Notes: generated from the sequence alone by a model not told the origin. Shown: positions 1 to 12,832, counted from the stretch's first letter. The stretch: 64,000 nucleotides of DNA from Dehalococcoidia bacterium (GCA_021295955.1 JAGWBJ010000005.1:230597-294596), one strand, 5' to 3'. Made by a program: numbers and translations.

Positions 1-7
1 GGTAGTC

Positions 8-4195
<4,188 letters not shown>

Positions 4196-4244
4196 GCGCG
4201 ACCTCGCAGGCAACCGGAACACCAACCATCTCAGGAGGAGCGAC

Positions 4245-5786
4245 ATGGCTAAAGTGATGGACAAAGAGGAGATCGAGGCCAAGACCCGTGACTACGAAAG
4301 GCAGCTCCGGGAGGAGATGGGCCTGGGCAAGAAGAACGGCAAGCACTTCCACAAGCCCAAGGAGGGCCGCTGGACCAAGGACCAGAAGGAGTCCACCACC
4401 ATCCTCTTCGGCGGCCTGACCCTGGCCCACGAAGAGCTTGCCGCCGACGCCATGAGGGGCCTGGGCTACAACTTGCGTCCCCTTCCGTGTCCGGACAACG
4501 ACAGCCTGGCCGTCGGCAAGGAGTACGGAAACCGGGGCCAGTGCAACCCCACCTACTACACCGTGGGCAACCTGGTCAAATACCTGAAGGAGCTCAAGGA
4601 AGCGGGCGAAGAGGATATCGAGGACAGGTACGTGTTCGTCACCGCCGGGGCCTGCGGCCCCTGCCGATTCGGCATGTACGAGTCCGAGTACCGCAAGGCG
4701 CTCCGGGACTCCGGCTTCGACAAGTTCCGGGTCCTCCTGTTCCAGCAGTCGGGCGGCCTCAACCAGACGGAGGGCGGAGACGACGCGCTGGAGCTCAACG
4801 CCAAGTTCGCCATCACCCTCCTCAAGTCCATCATGGTCGGGGACATGATCAACGAGCTGGGGTACAAGATACGCCCCTATGAGGTGAACAGGGGCCAGAC
4901 CGACCAGGTGATCGAGGACGCCAAGAGGATCATGGGCGACGCCCTCCGCGACGGCAAGTCCGTGTTCCGCTCCCTGCGCAAAGTAAGGAAGATGTTCAAG
5001 GCCATCCCGGTGGACTACACCCGGGTGAAGCCCAAGGTGAAGATTACCGGGGAGTTCTGGGCCCAGACCACCGAGGGCGACGGCAACTACCACATGTTCC
5101 GCTGGCTGGAGTCCGAGGGCGCCGAGGTGATGGTCGAGCCCATAGGCACCTGGATCGAGTACCTAATATGGGCCGCCAAACAGGGGGCCGAGGACCGGCT
5201 GAGGATCGAACCCGAGAAGAGGAAGACCATACGAAAGCTCAAGCTGGCCAAGGTCTTCTTCCGCAACTGGTACAACCTGTACCGGTGGGCCCTGGGCTTC
5301 AAGACCGACTCCCTGCCCAACCAGCAGAAGCTGGCCGACTACGCCAGGGCCTACTACGACACCCACCTGAAGGGCGGCGAGGGTCACCTGGAGATCGGCA
5401 AGAACATCATGGCCACCGCCGACAAGCACGCCCAGATGGTGGTCTCCCTCAAGCCCTTCGGCTGCATGCCCAGCACCATGAGCGACGGCGTGCAGAGCCG
5501 GGTGGTGGCCGACTACAAGGACGCCATCTTCATCCCCATCGAGACCTCGGGAGACGGAGAGGTGAACGTGAAGAGCCGCGTCCAGATGAAGCTGTACGAG
5601 GCCCGCATGAAGGCCCGCCAGGAGGTGGACGAGCTACTGGAGGAGAAGGGGCTGACGATGGAGCAGGTGAGGGAGTACGTGGCCAAGCGGCCCGAGCTAA
5701 GCAACTCCATGCGGAGGATCGGGGAGCACCACGGCATCAGCACCGCCACGAACTTCATCGCGGAGATCGCCCCCAAGGTCAGATAG
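4245..5786 (+). CDS. Activase partner protein, 2-hydroxyacyl-CoA dehydratase-like (COG3581-type)
   Basis: This 513-residue protein is the usual companion of the large activase and resembles the predicted nucleotide-binding, 2-hydroxyglutaryl-CoA dehydratase-like family COG3581. Conserved-looking cysteine motifs are GQCNPTYYTVGNL, CGPCRFGMYESEYR and FGCMPSTMSDGVQ, which could bind an iron-sulfur cluster. The ORF track starts at 4065 inside the upstream gene. I choose ATG 4245 because TCAGGAGGAGCGAC sits directly before it and the protein then begins with a plausible MAKVMDKEEIE. It is co-transcribed with the activase and followed by a strong terminator, so the two form a closed operon. The family is widespread but its substrate is not established. 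I am sure of the family and not of the reaction. Confidence 0.85.
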   Translation: MAKVMDKEEIEAKTRDYERQLREEMGLGKKNGKHFHKPKEGRWTKDQKESTTILFGGLTLAHEELAADAMRGLGYNLRPLPCPDNDSLAVGKEYGNRGQCNPTYYTVGNLVKYLKELKEAGEEDIEDRYVFVTAGACGPCRFGMYESEYRKALRDSGFDKFRVLLFQQSGGLNQTEGGDDALELNAKFAITLLKSIMVGDMINELGYKIRPYEVNRGQTDQVIEDAKRIMGDALRDGKSVFRSLRKVRKMFKAIPVDYTRVKPKVKITGEFWAQTTEGDGNYHMFRWLESEGAEVMVEPIGTWIEYLIWAAKQGAEDRLRIEPEKRKTIRKLKLAKVFFRNWYNLYRWALGFKTDSLPNQQKLADYARAYYDTHLKGGEGHLEIGKNIMATADKHAQMVVSLKPFGCMPSTMSDGVQSRVVADYKDAIFIPIETSGDGEVNVKSRVQMKLYEARMKARQEVDELLEEKGLTMEQVREYVAKRPELSNSMRRIGEHHGISTATNFIAEIAPKVR

Positions 5787-5814
5787 CCCGGCCCGGAAGT
5801 CCCAGGTCGACAGA

Positions 5815-5850
5815 GGACCGCAGGCCCCGGGGCCTGCGGTCCTTCTTATT
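5815..5850 (+). terminator. Rho-independent terminator after the activase operon
   Basis: A perfect 12-bp stem GGACCGCAGGCC / GGCCTGCGGTCC with a CCGG loop is followed by TTCTTATT. It starts 29 bp after the stop codon of the activase partner. Confidence 0.88.
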
Positions 5851-5873
5851 GCCCGGCTTTGTGGTTGGCTTAC

Positions 5874-6173
5874 CATCCTGGCGGTCGCCCCAAGCAGCAC
5901 CACACGGCTCAGCGTATCTTCGAGCGGCTGCGGGACGAGTACGGGTTCGGCGGCCAGTACACCCTGGTCCAGTACACCTTGGTCAAGGACTAGGCAAGGC
6001 GGCACTGCCGCCAGACCAGGGAGGTATTCGTACCGCTGTCCCATCCGGCGGGCCACACTCAGCAGAGAGCCCACTACTTCGTCCTGGACCTGCCCCACAG
6101 CAACGGCTGCTTCGTAAAAGCCTACCCGGCGGAGACCACCGAGGCGTGGCTAGGTCAGGTGGCCTCAAAGTAG
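5874..6173 (+). pseudogene. Decayed IS21-family transposase IstA fragment
   Basis: One reading frame gives RPKQHHTAQRIFERLRDEYG, then after a TAG stop TREVFVPLSHPAGH and VLDLPHSNGCFVKAYPAETT. These are recognisable pieces of the IS21 IstA transposase. The fragment lacks both ends of the protein, has an internal stop at 5991, and lacks the VDFGEA-type segment expected between SHPAGH and VLDLPHS, which carries the first catalytic aspartate. A 15-bp tandem duplication (cagtacaccctggtc twice, one mismatch) adds five residues. No istB or terminal repeats are seen. It is a dead remnant marking the left side of the accessory region. The rest of 5787-6318 holds the terminator and the regulator's promoter region. 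Confidence 0.8.
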
Positions 6174-6226
6174 GATTGGGCGTGGGCGACGGCACAGTCG
6201 TTGCATCGACGTAGCTGCCAGTCTCG

Positions 6227-6280
6227 TGTAGAATGTCTGTTGTATAATACTATCAGATTCTGCATTTAAGTGTGTATAAT
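6227..6280 (+). promoter_or_regulatory. Promoter/operator candidate upstream of the B12 regulator
   Basis: Two TATAAT hexamers (6243-6248 and 6275-6280) lie in an AT-rich patch just upstream of the regulator. TGTA occurs at 6227, 6241 and 6273, so the -10 boxes sit in repeated TGTATAAT-like words. No good -35 is visible. The arrangement would suit an autoregulated promoter, but operator function is inference. Confidence 0.4.
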
Positions 6281-6318
6281 GGTCTATATCCACGGTTAGC
6301 TTGCAGGGTGTGATTCGC

Positions 6319-7203
6319 ATGGACGTCGCTGATCTACTGGCTGAAACGAGGGGCAGATACTACGAAGCGTTGGCCCTGGGTCAGCCCGGCATGGCGCAAT
6401 CGGTGATCGACCGCGCGCTCAGTCGGGGAGCCAGTCGCGCGGAGATATACTTGCATGTGCTCGCGCCCTGCCAGGCCAGGATCGGCGAATGCTGGCACAG
6501 GGGCGCCATAGGCATCGCCGAAGAGCACTTGGCGACCACGATAACGATGGGGGTAATGGACTTCTTGAAGCGAGGCATGGAGCAAGGCCCGGATAACGGT
6601 TTCAGGGCTTTGGTCACACCCGTGGAGGGAGACAGGCACACCATCGGCGCGAGATTCGTGGCCGATTTCCTGGAGATGGACGGCTGGGAGGTCGACTGTT
6701 TTGGCAACGACACCCCGGCGGGGGACCTTGGAGAGTTTGTTCGGCAGCGTGGCTACGACCTCGTGGCGCTCTCGTCAACCCTGCCCGAGTGCCTCCCGAA
6801 CGTCGCGGCGACGACCAGGGCGATCCGATCCCAGGATGAGCCAACTCCGAAGATACTCCTGGGCGGAAGGGCCCTTGAGGGACAGAGACTGGACCCGGCT
6901 GTCCTGGGGTGCGACGCCACTGCTGGAAACCCCCTGGAGGCCGTGAAGGAGGCGCGCCGCCTCGTTGGCGTGACCGACGGAAGGCTGACACTTCAGGAAT
7001 ACCTCGCCTTGCTCGGCGGGCGGGTCAGGGCGATTCGGAAGCGCCACAGGATGACCCAGCAGGAATTGGGCGACGTTTCAGGTTTGGACCGGACCTACAT
7101 CAGCGCAGTTGAGCAGGGGAAGCAGAACCTCACCGTCGGCGCGCTGCGAAAGATCGCCCACGCCCTGGATATGCCCATGGGCGAGCTGCTGGCATCCCGT
7201 TAA
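6319..7203 (+). CDS. Cobalamin-binding transcriptional regulator with C-terminal XRE HTH (CarH-like sensor)
   Basis: This 294-residue protein has three parts. Residues 1-90 form a B12-binding_2 helical cap containing W59 and E69-H70, which is exactly the Wx9EH signature of light-sensing CarH/LitR proteins. Residues 95-215 form a Rossmann-like B12 domain with D105-R-H107-T-I-G110 (the DxHxxG lower-ligand motif) and LLGG. Residues 228-290 are a Cro/C1 (XRE) helix-turn-helix, MTQQELGDVSGLDRTYIS. CarH normally carries an N-terminal MerR domain, so the output domain here is different and at the other end. It probably binds adenosylcobalamin and controls nearby genes, with the MMPL transporter 155 bp downstream as the obvious candidate. 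I use ATG 6319 rather than the TTG at 6301. Light sensing is inference, since related domains also act as plain B12 sensors. Confidence 0.85.
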   Translation: MDVADLLAETRGRYYEALALGQPGMAQSVIDRALSRGASRAEIYLHVLAPCQARIGECWHRGAIGIAEEHLATTITMGVMDFLKRGMEQGPDNGFRALVTPVEGDRHTIGARFVADFLEMDGWEVDCFGNDTPAGDLGEFVRQRGYDLVALSSTLPECLPNVAATTRAIRSQDEPTPKILLGGRALEGQRLDPAVLGCDATAGNPLEAVKEARRLVGVTDGRLTLQEYLALLGGRVRAIRKRHRMTQQELGDVSGLDRTYISAVEQGKQNLTVGALRKIAHALDMPMGELLASR

Positions 7204-7358
7204 TGAGGCAACACAGGAGCTCTGAGTGGACGGCGGCGCCCTGGCCTCGAATCGCACGTCGGATTCCGGTCCGAGGGCCTGCCGACCTTTTCTGGACTAT
7301 ACGGGGCGTATGGGACTGGCGATAGGTCCATGACGCCGCAAGGGAATGGGAGAGGACC

Positions 7359-9545
7359 GTGTTTGCCCGCCTGACCGACTTCGTGTCCAGTCCTCGCGGC
7401 AAGTGGATAACGCTCGTCGCCTGGCTGGTCGTCGCCGGATTACTCATCACACAACTCCCGAGGCTGGAAGAAGCCATGGAGAACGAACAGGCGCACTTCC
7501 TGCCCAGGGACGCCGAGGCGACCCGGGCCTATGAGTTCGCCCGGGAGCACTTCCCATCGACCGGTACGCCCGTCCTGATCGTGTTTCGCGAACCTGGCGG
7601 CTTGGGTCCTGCCGCGTACGCGGCCGTGGCCGAGATGGCGAGCTGGCTGTCGGGTCCCGACGGGCCGGAAAACGTGACGCAGGTGCTCAGTCCGGACGCA
7701 GTCACGGGGACCCAGTCCGGCCTGGTGTCCGCTGACGGCACGACGATGTACGCATTCGCGGAAGTCGTCGGAGAGCCTGCCGAACCCCCGTTCCTCGAGA
7801 CGGTAGAGGCCATCAGAGACCGATCAGCGTCCTTCGACCTGCCCGGCGTGGAGGTCGCCGTGGGCGGCCCGGGCGGGTTGATTGTCGACCTGGTCGGGGT
7901 TTTCTCGCAGATCGACACCCTGCTGCTGCTGGTAACGGCCCTGCTCGTGCTTGCATTGCTGGTCATCATCTACCGCTCGCCCATCATGGCCGCAATCCCA
8001 CTACTGGGAGTAGGTCTCGTCTTGCAACTGGCCGGCGCAATCGCCGCCTGGTACGCCCTTCGTCTAGATGTGCCGGTCTCCGGGCAGACAACGGGCATCA
8101 TGACGGTAGTGCTATTCGGCACCGGCACCGACTACGTCCTCTTCGTCTCGGCACGCTTCCGTGAAGAGCTGACCCGGCATGACGACCGTCACGAGGCGAT
8201 GAGGAGGACCATGCGCGGCGTCGGTGGCGCCGTCGCTTCGGCGGGGGTAACGATCCTCGTTGCCTGCTCGGCACTGGGGTTCGCGACGCTGCGTTCCTAC
8301 CAGGCGCTCGGTCCCGTCATAGCCCTTGCCGTGGCACTGATGATGCTGGCGGCGCTCACCCTCATCCCGGCGGTCCTTACGATCTTTGGAAGGCTAGCCT
8401 TCTGGCCCATGAAGCCTCGACTGCAACCCTCCACGACAGCTCAGGTCGACTGGAGGCGCAGCGTGTACGGCAGGGTCGGCGCCGTCGTTCTGCGCCGTCC
8501 GGGCCTCACTCTTGCCGCCACGGTCATTGGCCTCGGATTGCTGCTGACGGGGCTGATCCCATACCGCGCCAACTACGACCAGCTTGAGAGCCTGCCAGGG
8601 AACTCCGAGTCCGTCCGCAGCTTCCAGCTCCTTCGGAGCGGCTTTCCGGCCGGCGAGCTCTCACCGACACGACTCTACGTCTCTTTGCCTCCGGCCGCCA
8701 ACGGGCTCGACCCCATCACAATCGAGCGGTTCGACATGCTTACTCTCGAAATGGTCAGCCACCCGGCCGTCGCCGACGCCTCGGGTCCCAGCAGACCCCT
8801 GGGCGTTGATGGCCCCGCAGCATCCCTGCTGCCGGAGTCCATGGCGCAACGATTCGTCTCCGCCGACGGACGGGCGGCGCGCATCGACGTCGTGCTGAAA
8901 GACAATCCCTTCTCGCGAGGGTCGCTCGATGCCGTACCCCAGCTCCGCACCTTCGCTCGAACGAAAGCAGAGGAACTTGGCTTCCCCGCCGGGAGCGTAC
9001 TCGTTGGCGGAGATTCCGCCGAGGCTTACGACACGCGAACTGCGGGCGATCGAGACTCGTTCGTGGTGCTTCCCCTGATTCTGTTGGGAATCGGAGTTGT
9101 GCTGGCGCTGCTGCTCCGATCTTTGATCGCGCCGCTGTACCTGATGGCAACAATCGCCTTCACGTACTTTGCCACCCTCGGATTTGCGGTTGTGGTCTTT
9201 GTCGTCATATTGGGTCATGCCGGTGTTGGGCCGGCAGTCCCGTTCTACCTGTTCGTGTTCCTGAACGCATTGAGCGTCGACTACAACATCTACCTGATGT
9301 CACGCATCCGCGAAGAGGCGCGGGGGGCCACGCTCACGGAGGCGACACGCCATGCCCTGGCGCGGACCGGCCCGGTCATCACATCCGCGGGGATCATCCT
9401 TGCCGGCACATTCTCCGCTCTGATGACTCTTCCACTCCAGGACCTGCTCCAGCTCGGATTCGCGGTTGCGGCCGGAGTGCTGATCGACACGTTTATTTCT
9501 CTCGTGGGCCGATGGAACTGGTGGCCTTCCCGCGCACCTTCGTGA
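7359..9545 (+). CDS. MMPL/RND family transporter
   Basis: This 728-residue membrane protein is of the MMPL branch of the RND superfamily, which exports lipids or hydrophobic compounds using the proton gradient. It shows the two-fold RND layout: an N-terminal helix (about residues 17-34), a large extracytoplasmic loop, a helix bundle, then the same again. The paired motifs GTGTDYVLFVSARFREE and LSVDYNIYLMSRIREE carry the Asp-Tyr pairs typical of the MMPL proton relay. The start is GTG 7359 behind GGGAGAGGA. The C-terminus reads DTFISLVGRWNWWPSRAPS, which seems about ten residues short between DTF and the final NWWPSR motif compared with usual family members. Its last 182 bp lie in a 239-bp segment repeated at 12853-13091. 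It follows the B12 regulator and may be its target. The substrate is unknown. Confidence 0.88.
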   Translation: MFARLTDFVSSPRGKWITLVAWLVVAGLLITQLPRLEEAMENEQAHFLPRDAEATRAYEFAREHFPSTGTPVLIVFREPGGLGPAAYAAVAEMASWLSGPDGPENVTQVLSPDAVTGTQSGLVSADGTTMYAFAEVVGEPAEPPFLETVEAIRDRSASFDLPGVEVAVGGPGGLIVDLVGVFSQIDTLLLLVTALLVLALLVIIYRSPIMAAIPLLGVGLVLQLAGAIAAWYALRLDVPVSGQTTGIMTVVLFGTGTDYVLFVSARFREELTRHDDRHEAMRRTMRGVGGAVASAGVTILVACSALGFATLRSYQALGPVIALAVALMMLAALTLIPAVLTIFGRLAFWPMKPRLQPSTTAQVDWRRSVYGRVGAVVLRRPGLTLAATVIGLGLLLTGLIPYRANYDQLESLPGNSESVRSFQLLRSGFPAGELSPTRLYVSLPPAANGLDPITIERFDMLTLEMVSHPAVADASGPSRPLGVDGPAASLLPESMAQRFVSADGRAARIDVVLKDNPFSRGSLDAVPQLRTFARTKAEELGFPAGSVLVGGDSAEAYDTRTAGDRDSFVVLPLILLGIGVVLALLLRSLIAPLYLMATIAFTYFATLGFAVVVFVVILGHAGVGPAVPFYLFVFLNALSVDYNIYLMSRIREEARGATLTEATRHALARTGPVITSAGIILAGTFSALMTLPLQDLLQLGFAVAAGVLIDTFISLVGRWNWWPSRAPS

Positions 9546-9602
9546 CCACGGAATACCATTGCCGGGGATTCAATCCCAGGTCGAGAAAGACAGGAGCGAC
9601 CG
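9364..9602 (+). repeat. 239-bp direct repeat, copy A (3' end of MMPL gene plus 57 bp)
   Basis: From GGACCGGCCCGGTCATCA to AGGAGCGACCG this segment is almost identical to 12853-13091, with a few substitutions and two compensating 1-bp indels. Copy A is the coding one. The two copies bound the island 9603-12852. Confidence 0.93.
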
Positions 9603-9794
9603 TCAGGAGTTCCTTTCAAGAGCCCGACTCGTTGTCTCCTGGTATCAGGGCTTTTACTCCGCTGTACTCGAGAACTGTGACCGCGCTGTGGTTGTTGAGA
9701 CTTCCCGTCGCCGATTGCCTAGGTACAAAGGTTCTAATCGAAACACCACCGTTGTTCTGTGGCAAATCTACATCGTCCTGTGGTTTTGCAGGGT

Positions 9795-9818
9795 GTCGGA
9801 AACCACATGGTTTCCGAC
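9795..9818. repeat. 24-bp palindrome upstream of the ParB-like pseudogene
   Basis: GTCGGAAACCA-CA-TGGTTTCCGAC is a perfect inverted repeat with 11-bp arms and a 2-bp centre, 35 bp before the start of the decayed HTH/ParB gene. It could be an operator or a parS-like centromere site. It has no T-tract and does not look like a terminator. The remainder of 9603-9794 shows nothing I can support. Confidence 0.75.
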
Positions 9819-9853
9819 AGCTGGAAGACCATCGCTGAAGGAAGGGTGAGCCA

Positions 9854-10343
9854 TGCGTAACGGTAACGTCATGGACAACGAACAGCAACCGTGGTTACTA
9901 CAAAGGAACGCGCAGAGGAGACCCTGCAACGGCTGAAGGAGAGGCTGCCCGCCATCTTCACTATGAACTGACTGGCTGGACTCCCACCGGGAGGACGTGG
10001 CCCAGGTCCTGGAGGAGATGGGTCCGGCCGCCGTCAGCAAGGCCCTGAGCATCAACATCAACAGTCTCAACTCCTGGCGCAAGCGGCGGGGGCTATCCGG
10101 GCGCCGGGAAAGGACGCGGCTGTCCCCGGACCAGACCGGCCAGCCGATGCCGGCCAGACCATCGCCCCAGACCTGATCGACGACAACCTCTGGCAACCCC
10201 GTAAGACCCTGGACCCCGAGGCCCTGGAAAGCCTGGCCGGCAGCATCGGCATGTCCGGACTGCTGCAGTTTCCCCTGGGACGCCGGCAGCCGGACGAAAG
10301 GGTACAGCTGGGATTTGCGAAGGACTGCTTGTTGTCACGCTGA
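9854..10343 (+). pseudogene. Decayed HTH / ParB-domain partition-like gene
   Basis: A strong ribosome binding site (GAAGGAAGGGTGAGCC) precedes ATG 9854, but the coding sequence is broken by about three frameshifts. Pieces in successive frames read KERAEETLQRLKERLPAIF, then DWLDSHREDVAQVLEEMG and INSLNSWRKRRGLSG (a helix-turn-helix-like stretch), then PDLIDDNLWQPRKTLDPEA and LESLAGSIGMSGLLQ. The last stretch closely resembles the start of ParB/Spo0J nuclease-like domains (WQPRKxxDPEALxxLAxSI). The reading stops at TGA 10341 before the conserved GHRR region. It suggests the island once carried a partition or plasmid/phage-type regulator. No intact parA or replication gene is seen. Confidence 0.65.
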
Positions 10344-10361
10344 TTTATTGATATATTACCT

Positions 10362-10367
10362 TATAAT
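10362..10367 (+). promoter_or_regulatory. -10 box candidate for the secreted protease gene
   Basis: TATAAT lies in a strikingly AT-rich stretch (ttattgatatattaccttataatagg) between the ParB remnant and the signal-peptide start. No convincing -35 hexamer is seen. Confidence 0.35.
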
Positions 10368-10423
10368 AGGTCTCAAATGGGACATATGCTACGAATTATG
10401 TACCACCAAATGGGTAGTATCTG

Positions 10424-11431
10424 TTGTCGAACCGTCTCCGGCGTCACGGCATAATCTGGGCCACCTTGGTGGTGGTCATACTGGCGACCTTGGGGGGTGA
10501 CCCTGGCCCAGGACGCGACCCAGACTCCGACAACCGAGGGGAGACTGGGGGTACCGGGGGAGGTGGTGTTGGGTGAACTGTTCGACGTCGTGGGATACGA
10601 GGTCATCCCCTCCGATGTCGAAGTGAAGATAGAGTACAGCGAGCACTTCGCCCTGGAGGGCGAATCGTGCGACTCCCCGTCGGGCGGGGCCTCCCCAGTT
10701 ACCGTCGCTCCCACGTGGGTTACGCTGCAAGCCTGCTCCATGGGAGAGGGCTGGGTGCGGCTGGTGGCGTCGGACACCGGAGCCCCCCTCGACAAGGTGA
10801 ACGTGACCGTTAGCGTTCCCAGCGAAAACGAGGCAGCCCAAGATGGTAGCGAACCGGGTGGGATAGGAGGGGCTGCTACTCCGCGGGTAAGAATCAACGG
10901 TCTCGGTTCGACTCTTCAGGGGGGCCGTACAGACGTGTTCCACGTCCGGGCCGATGGACTCGACGTGAATAAAACATATACCGTGTCCACGATTAGCACT
11001 TCTAGCGCCCTGGGCTTCAACTCTGGCTGCACCGATCGTAACAAGAGTGGGACGATCACGGGCAGGATAAACAGGACGTTCACCTACGTAGCCAACGGAT
11101 GCCGCCAAGGCCAGGCAACACATGTCAGCCGACGCCTCGCGACGCAGATCCGGACCATGGATTCTCCAATTACAGACTTATGGTCCATGAAGCAGGGCAT
11201 GCACTGGGTTTGTCATCCATTACCTTGAATGTGTTGAACCCGATCGAGATCGTGACACAACCGGATCATATCGCCCACCCAACTATCCCAGATACCGTGA
11301 TGAACTATGATGACGATGTGCCGCGGTACTGGGCAACGTGGGCCCCTTTGCCATTGAACGAGCCAGATTGTTCTCCGCACCCATTTGACGTCATGGCCAT
11401 CGAGGCGTTGTACCAAACGGTAACTCCGTGA
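10424..11431 (+). pseudogene. Secreted matrixin-like metalloprotease, frameshifted twice
   Basis: From TTG 10424 the sequence encodes a classical signal peptide (SNRLRRHGIIWATLVVVILATLG). Removing one G from the six-G run at 10492-10497 joins it to TLAQDATQTPTTEG and to the ORF listed at 10497-11228. That ORF carries an Ig-like, threonine-rich secreted domain. A second shift near 11140-11180 returns to the first frame and enters a metalloprotease end: HEAGHALGLSS (HExxHxxG), then HPTIPDTVMNYDDD with a VMNY Met-turn. The usual third zinc ligand at HExxHxxGxxH is serine here, so a later histidine such as that of HPTIPD may serve instead. Either two compensating indels killed the gene, or they are assembly errors at the G tract and elsewhere. 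As printed, the product cannot be made. Confidence 0.7.
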
Positions 11432-11442
11432 AGGCTGGAGAG

Positions 11443-11631
11443 ATGAAGAAAGAGCCATCTGTAGAAAGACCCGCGACCCGGTGTTGCTCTCATGTGTTGC
11501 CCCCATACCTCTCGAGGATTCTGGTGGGTGTGCTGGCGTTCTTTGGAGTCGTTTTCATCCTGATGGAGATTAGCGAAGCGCTGTTCGATAAGGGGTTCTG
11601 GGTCTATCTATCGTACGTAATACCCTTCTGA
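11443..11631 (+). CDS. Small membrane protein, function unknown
   Basis: This 62-residue protein starts at ATG 11443 behind GGCTGGAGAG, slightly inside the ORF-track start. It has a charged and cysteine-containing N-terminus followed by a hydrophobic helix (ILVGVLAFFGVVFILMEI) and a second hydrophobic stretch near the end. The helix resembles the membrane anchor of the next protein (VVLVVLVILGVVFIL), so the two may be related by duplication or work together. It lies between the broken protease and the TolB-like gene in the repeat-bounded island. I do not recognise a family. Confidence 0.5.
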   Translation: MKKEPSVERPATRCCSHVLPPYLSRILVGVLAFFGVVFILMEISEALFDKGFWVYLSYVIPF

Positions 11632-11647
11632 CCCCGATGGTGCCGTG

Positions 11648-12832
11648 ATGAATTGCAAAACGGGATTCGGGACATGGGTGAGAAGAACGGTATTCAAGGT
11701 TGTACTGGTCGTGCTGGTCATTCTCGGAGTGGTTTTCATCCTTACACAGCTCTTTACCGCCTATTTCGTTTGGGGTTTATCCAATCGCACCGATCCCCGA
11801 GTGAGTGGCGAGGCTTTTGGAAAGGCGTCGCAGGCGATGGCGCCCCGATGGTTCCCGGACGGGGATCGCATAGCGTTCAGTCACATCGGAGGGGTCTACG
11901 TGGTTGACTCCGACGGGTCACGTGTCCAGTTGGTACATGGAGGCGCCTTGGTACGTGGGGGCGCCAGGGAACAGGAATTCGCTTATGGTCCAAGCGTGTC
12001 GCCCGACGGCTCTCTACTAGCATATTCTGCCTACAGCGAATCTGATGGCTGGGAGATAGTGACGGCCAAGCCTGACGGCTCCAATCAGCGTAGGCTAACG
12101 GATGGCGACGCGCCAAGTACTAACCCCGCCTGGTCTCCAGATGCTACTCACATTTTCTTCGAGTCAAGCACGAATTACGTTAAAGGCATTTACGTGACGG
12201 CGGTGGATGGCTCCGGTTCGAGTTCTGTATCTAAAGTCGTAAGCGTAGTGGGATTCCCGGTCGACGGATCTCCAGTAGTGTCCCCCGACGGGAGTCGTTT
12301 GGCCTTCGCAGTAAGTGTGTCTCCACTCGCAAGAAGGCTAATGTACGTGGTGAAGACGGACGGGTCGGGCTTGGTGAAGATCGCAGATGAGACGGGGCTG
12401 CCGGCGTGGTCCCCCGACGGTCGTCGTATAGCGTTTGCCACGCGCAAGGTTCAGGGCGGATACACCCCGGTCGCGATATTCACCGTCGGGGTCGACGGCT
12501 CCGAGCCGCGGGAGATATTCGCATTCCCCGACCATCCCCCCCACCTGGGTCCGGCTTGGGTAGATAGCATCTCGTGGTCTCCGGACGGCTCCGACATAGT
12601 ATTTGGGTCCATCATCATCAAAGCGGACGGTTCTGCAATGCGGAGTCTTCCGACCCCGGTCAACGACCCTTCGTGGTCCCCCGACGGTTCCAGGATAGCG
12701 GTTTACACTCAAAGGAGCGAGCCTGGTGTGGTGCTCTACACTGTGGCGCGGGACGGTTCAGATGGCAGAATTCTGGTTGAGCAGAATGGAGACGGAAGTC
12801 TCGTCGCCGCCAAAGGCGGGCCGTTGAAGTAG
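11648..12832 (+). CDS. Membrane-anchored TolB-like beta-propeller protein (seven PD40 repeats)
   Basis: This protein of about 394 residues has an N-terminal signal-anchor helix (FKVVLVVLVILGVVFILTQL) and an extracytoplasmic beta-propeller. Seven PD40/WD40-like repeats can be counted: PRWFPDGDRIAF, PSVSPDGSLLAY, PAWSPDATHIFF, PVVSPDGSRLAF, PAWSPDGRRIAF, ISWSPDGSDIVF and PSWSPDGSRIAV. That number would close one seven-bladed propeller like the TolB C-terminal domain. Such proteins are binding scaffolds, and no enzymatic motif is seen. I prefer ATG 11648 over the overlapping GTG 11645, and the ribosome site is weak for both. The gene appears less GC-rich in third positions than the core genes around the island, consistent with transfer. 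It is the last gene before repeat copy B. Confidence 0.75.
   Translation: MNCKTGFGTWVRRTVFKVVLVVLVILGVVFILTQLFTAYFVWGLSNRTDPRVSGEAFGKASQAMAPRWFPDGDRIAFSHIGGVYVVDSDGSRVQLVHGGALVRGGAREQEFAYGPSVSPDGSLLAYSAYSESDGWEIVTAKPDGSNQRRLTDGDAPSTNPAWSPDATHIFFESSTNYVKGIYVTAVDGSGSSSVSKVVSVVGFPVDGSPVVSPDGSRLAFAVSVSPLARRLMYVVKTDGSGLVKIADETGLPAWSPDGRRIAFATRKVQGGYTPVAIFTVGVDGSEPREIFAFPDHPPHLGPAWVDSISWSPDGSDIVFGSIIIKADGSAMRSLPTPVNDPSWSPDGSRIAVYTQRSEPGVVLYTVARDGSDGRILVEQNGDGSLVAAKGGPLK

Noticed and set aside
9512-9838. 108-residue ORF downstream of the MMPL gene
   Set aside because: Out of frame with MMPL, no family resemblance, no ribosome site.
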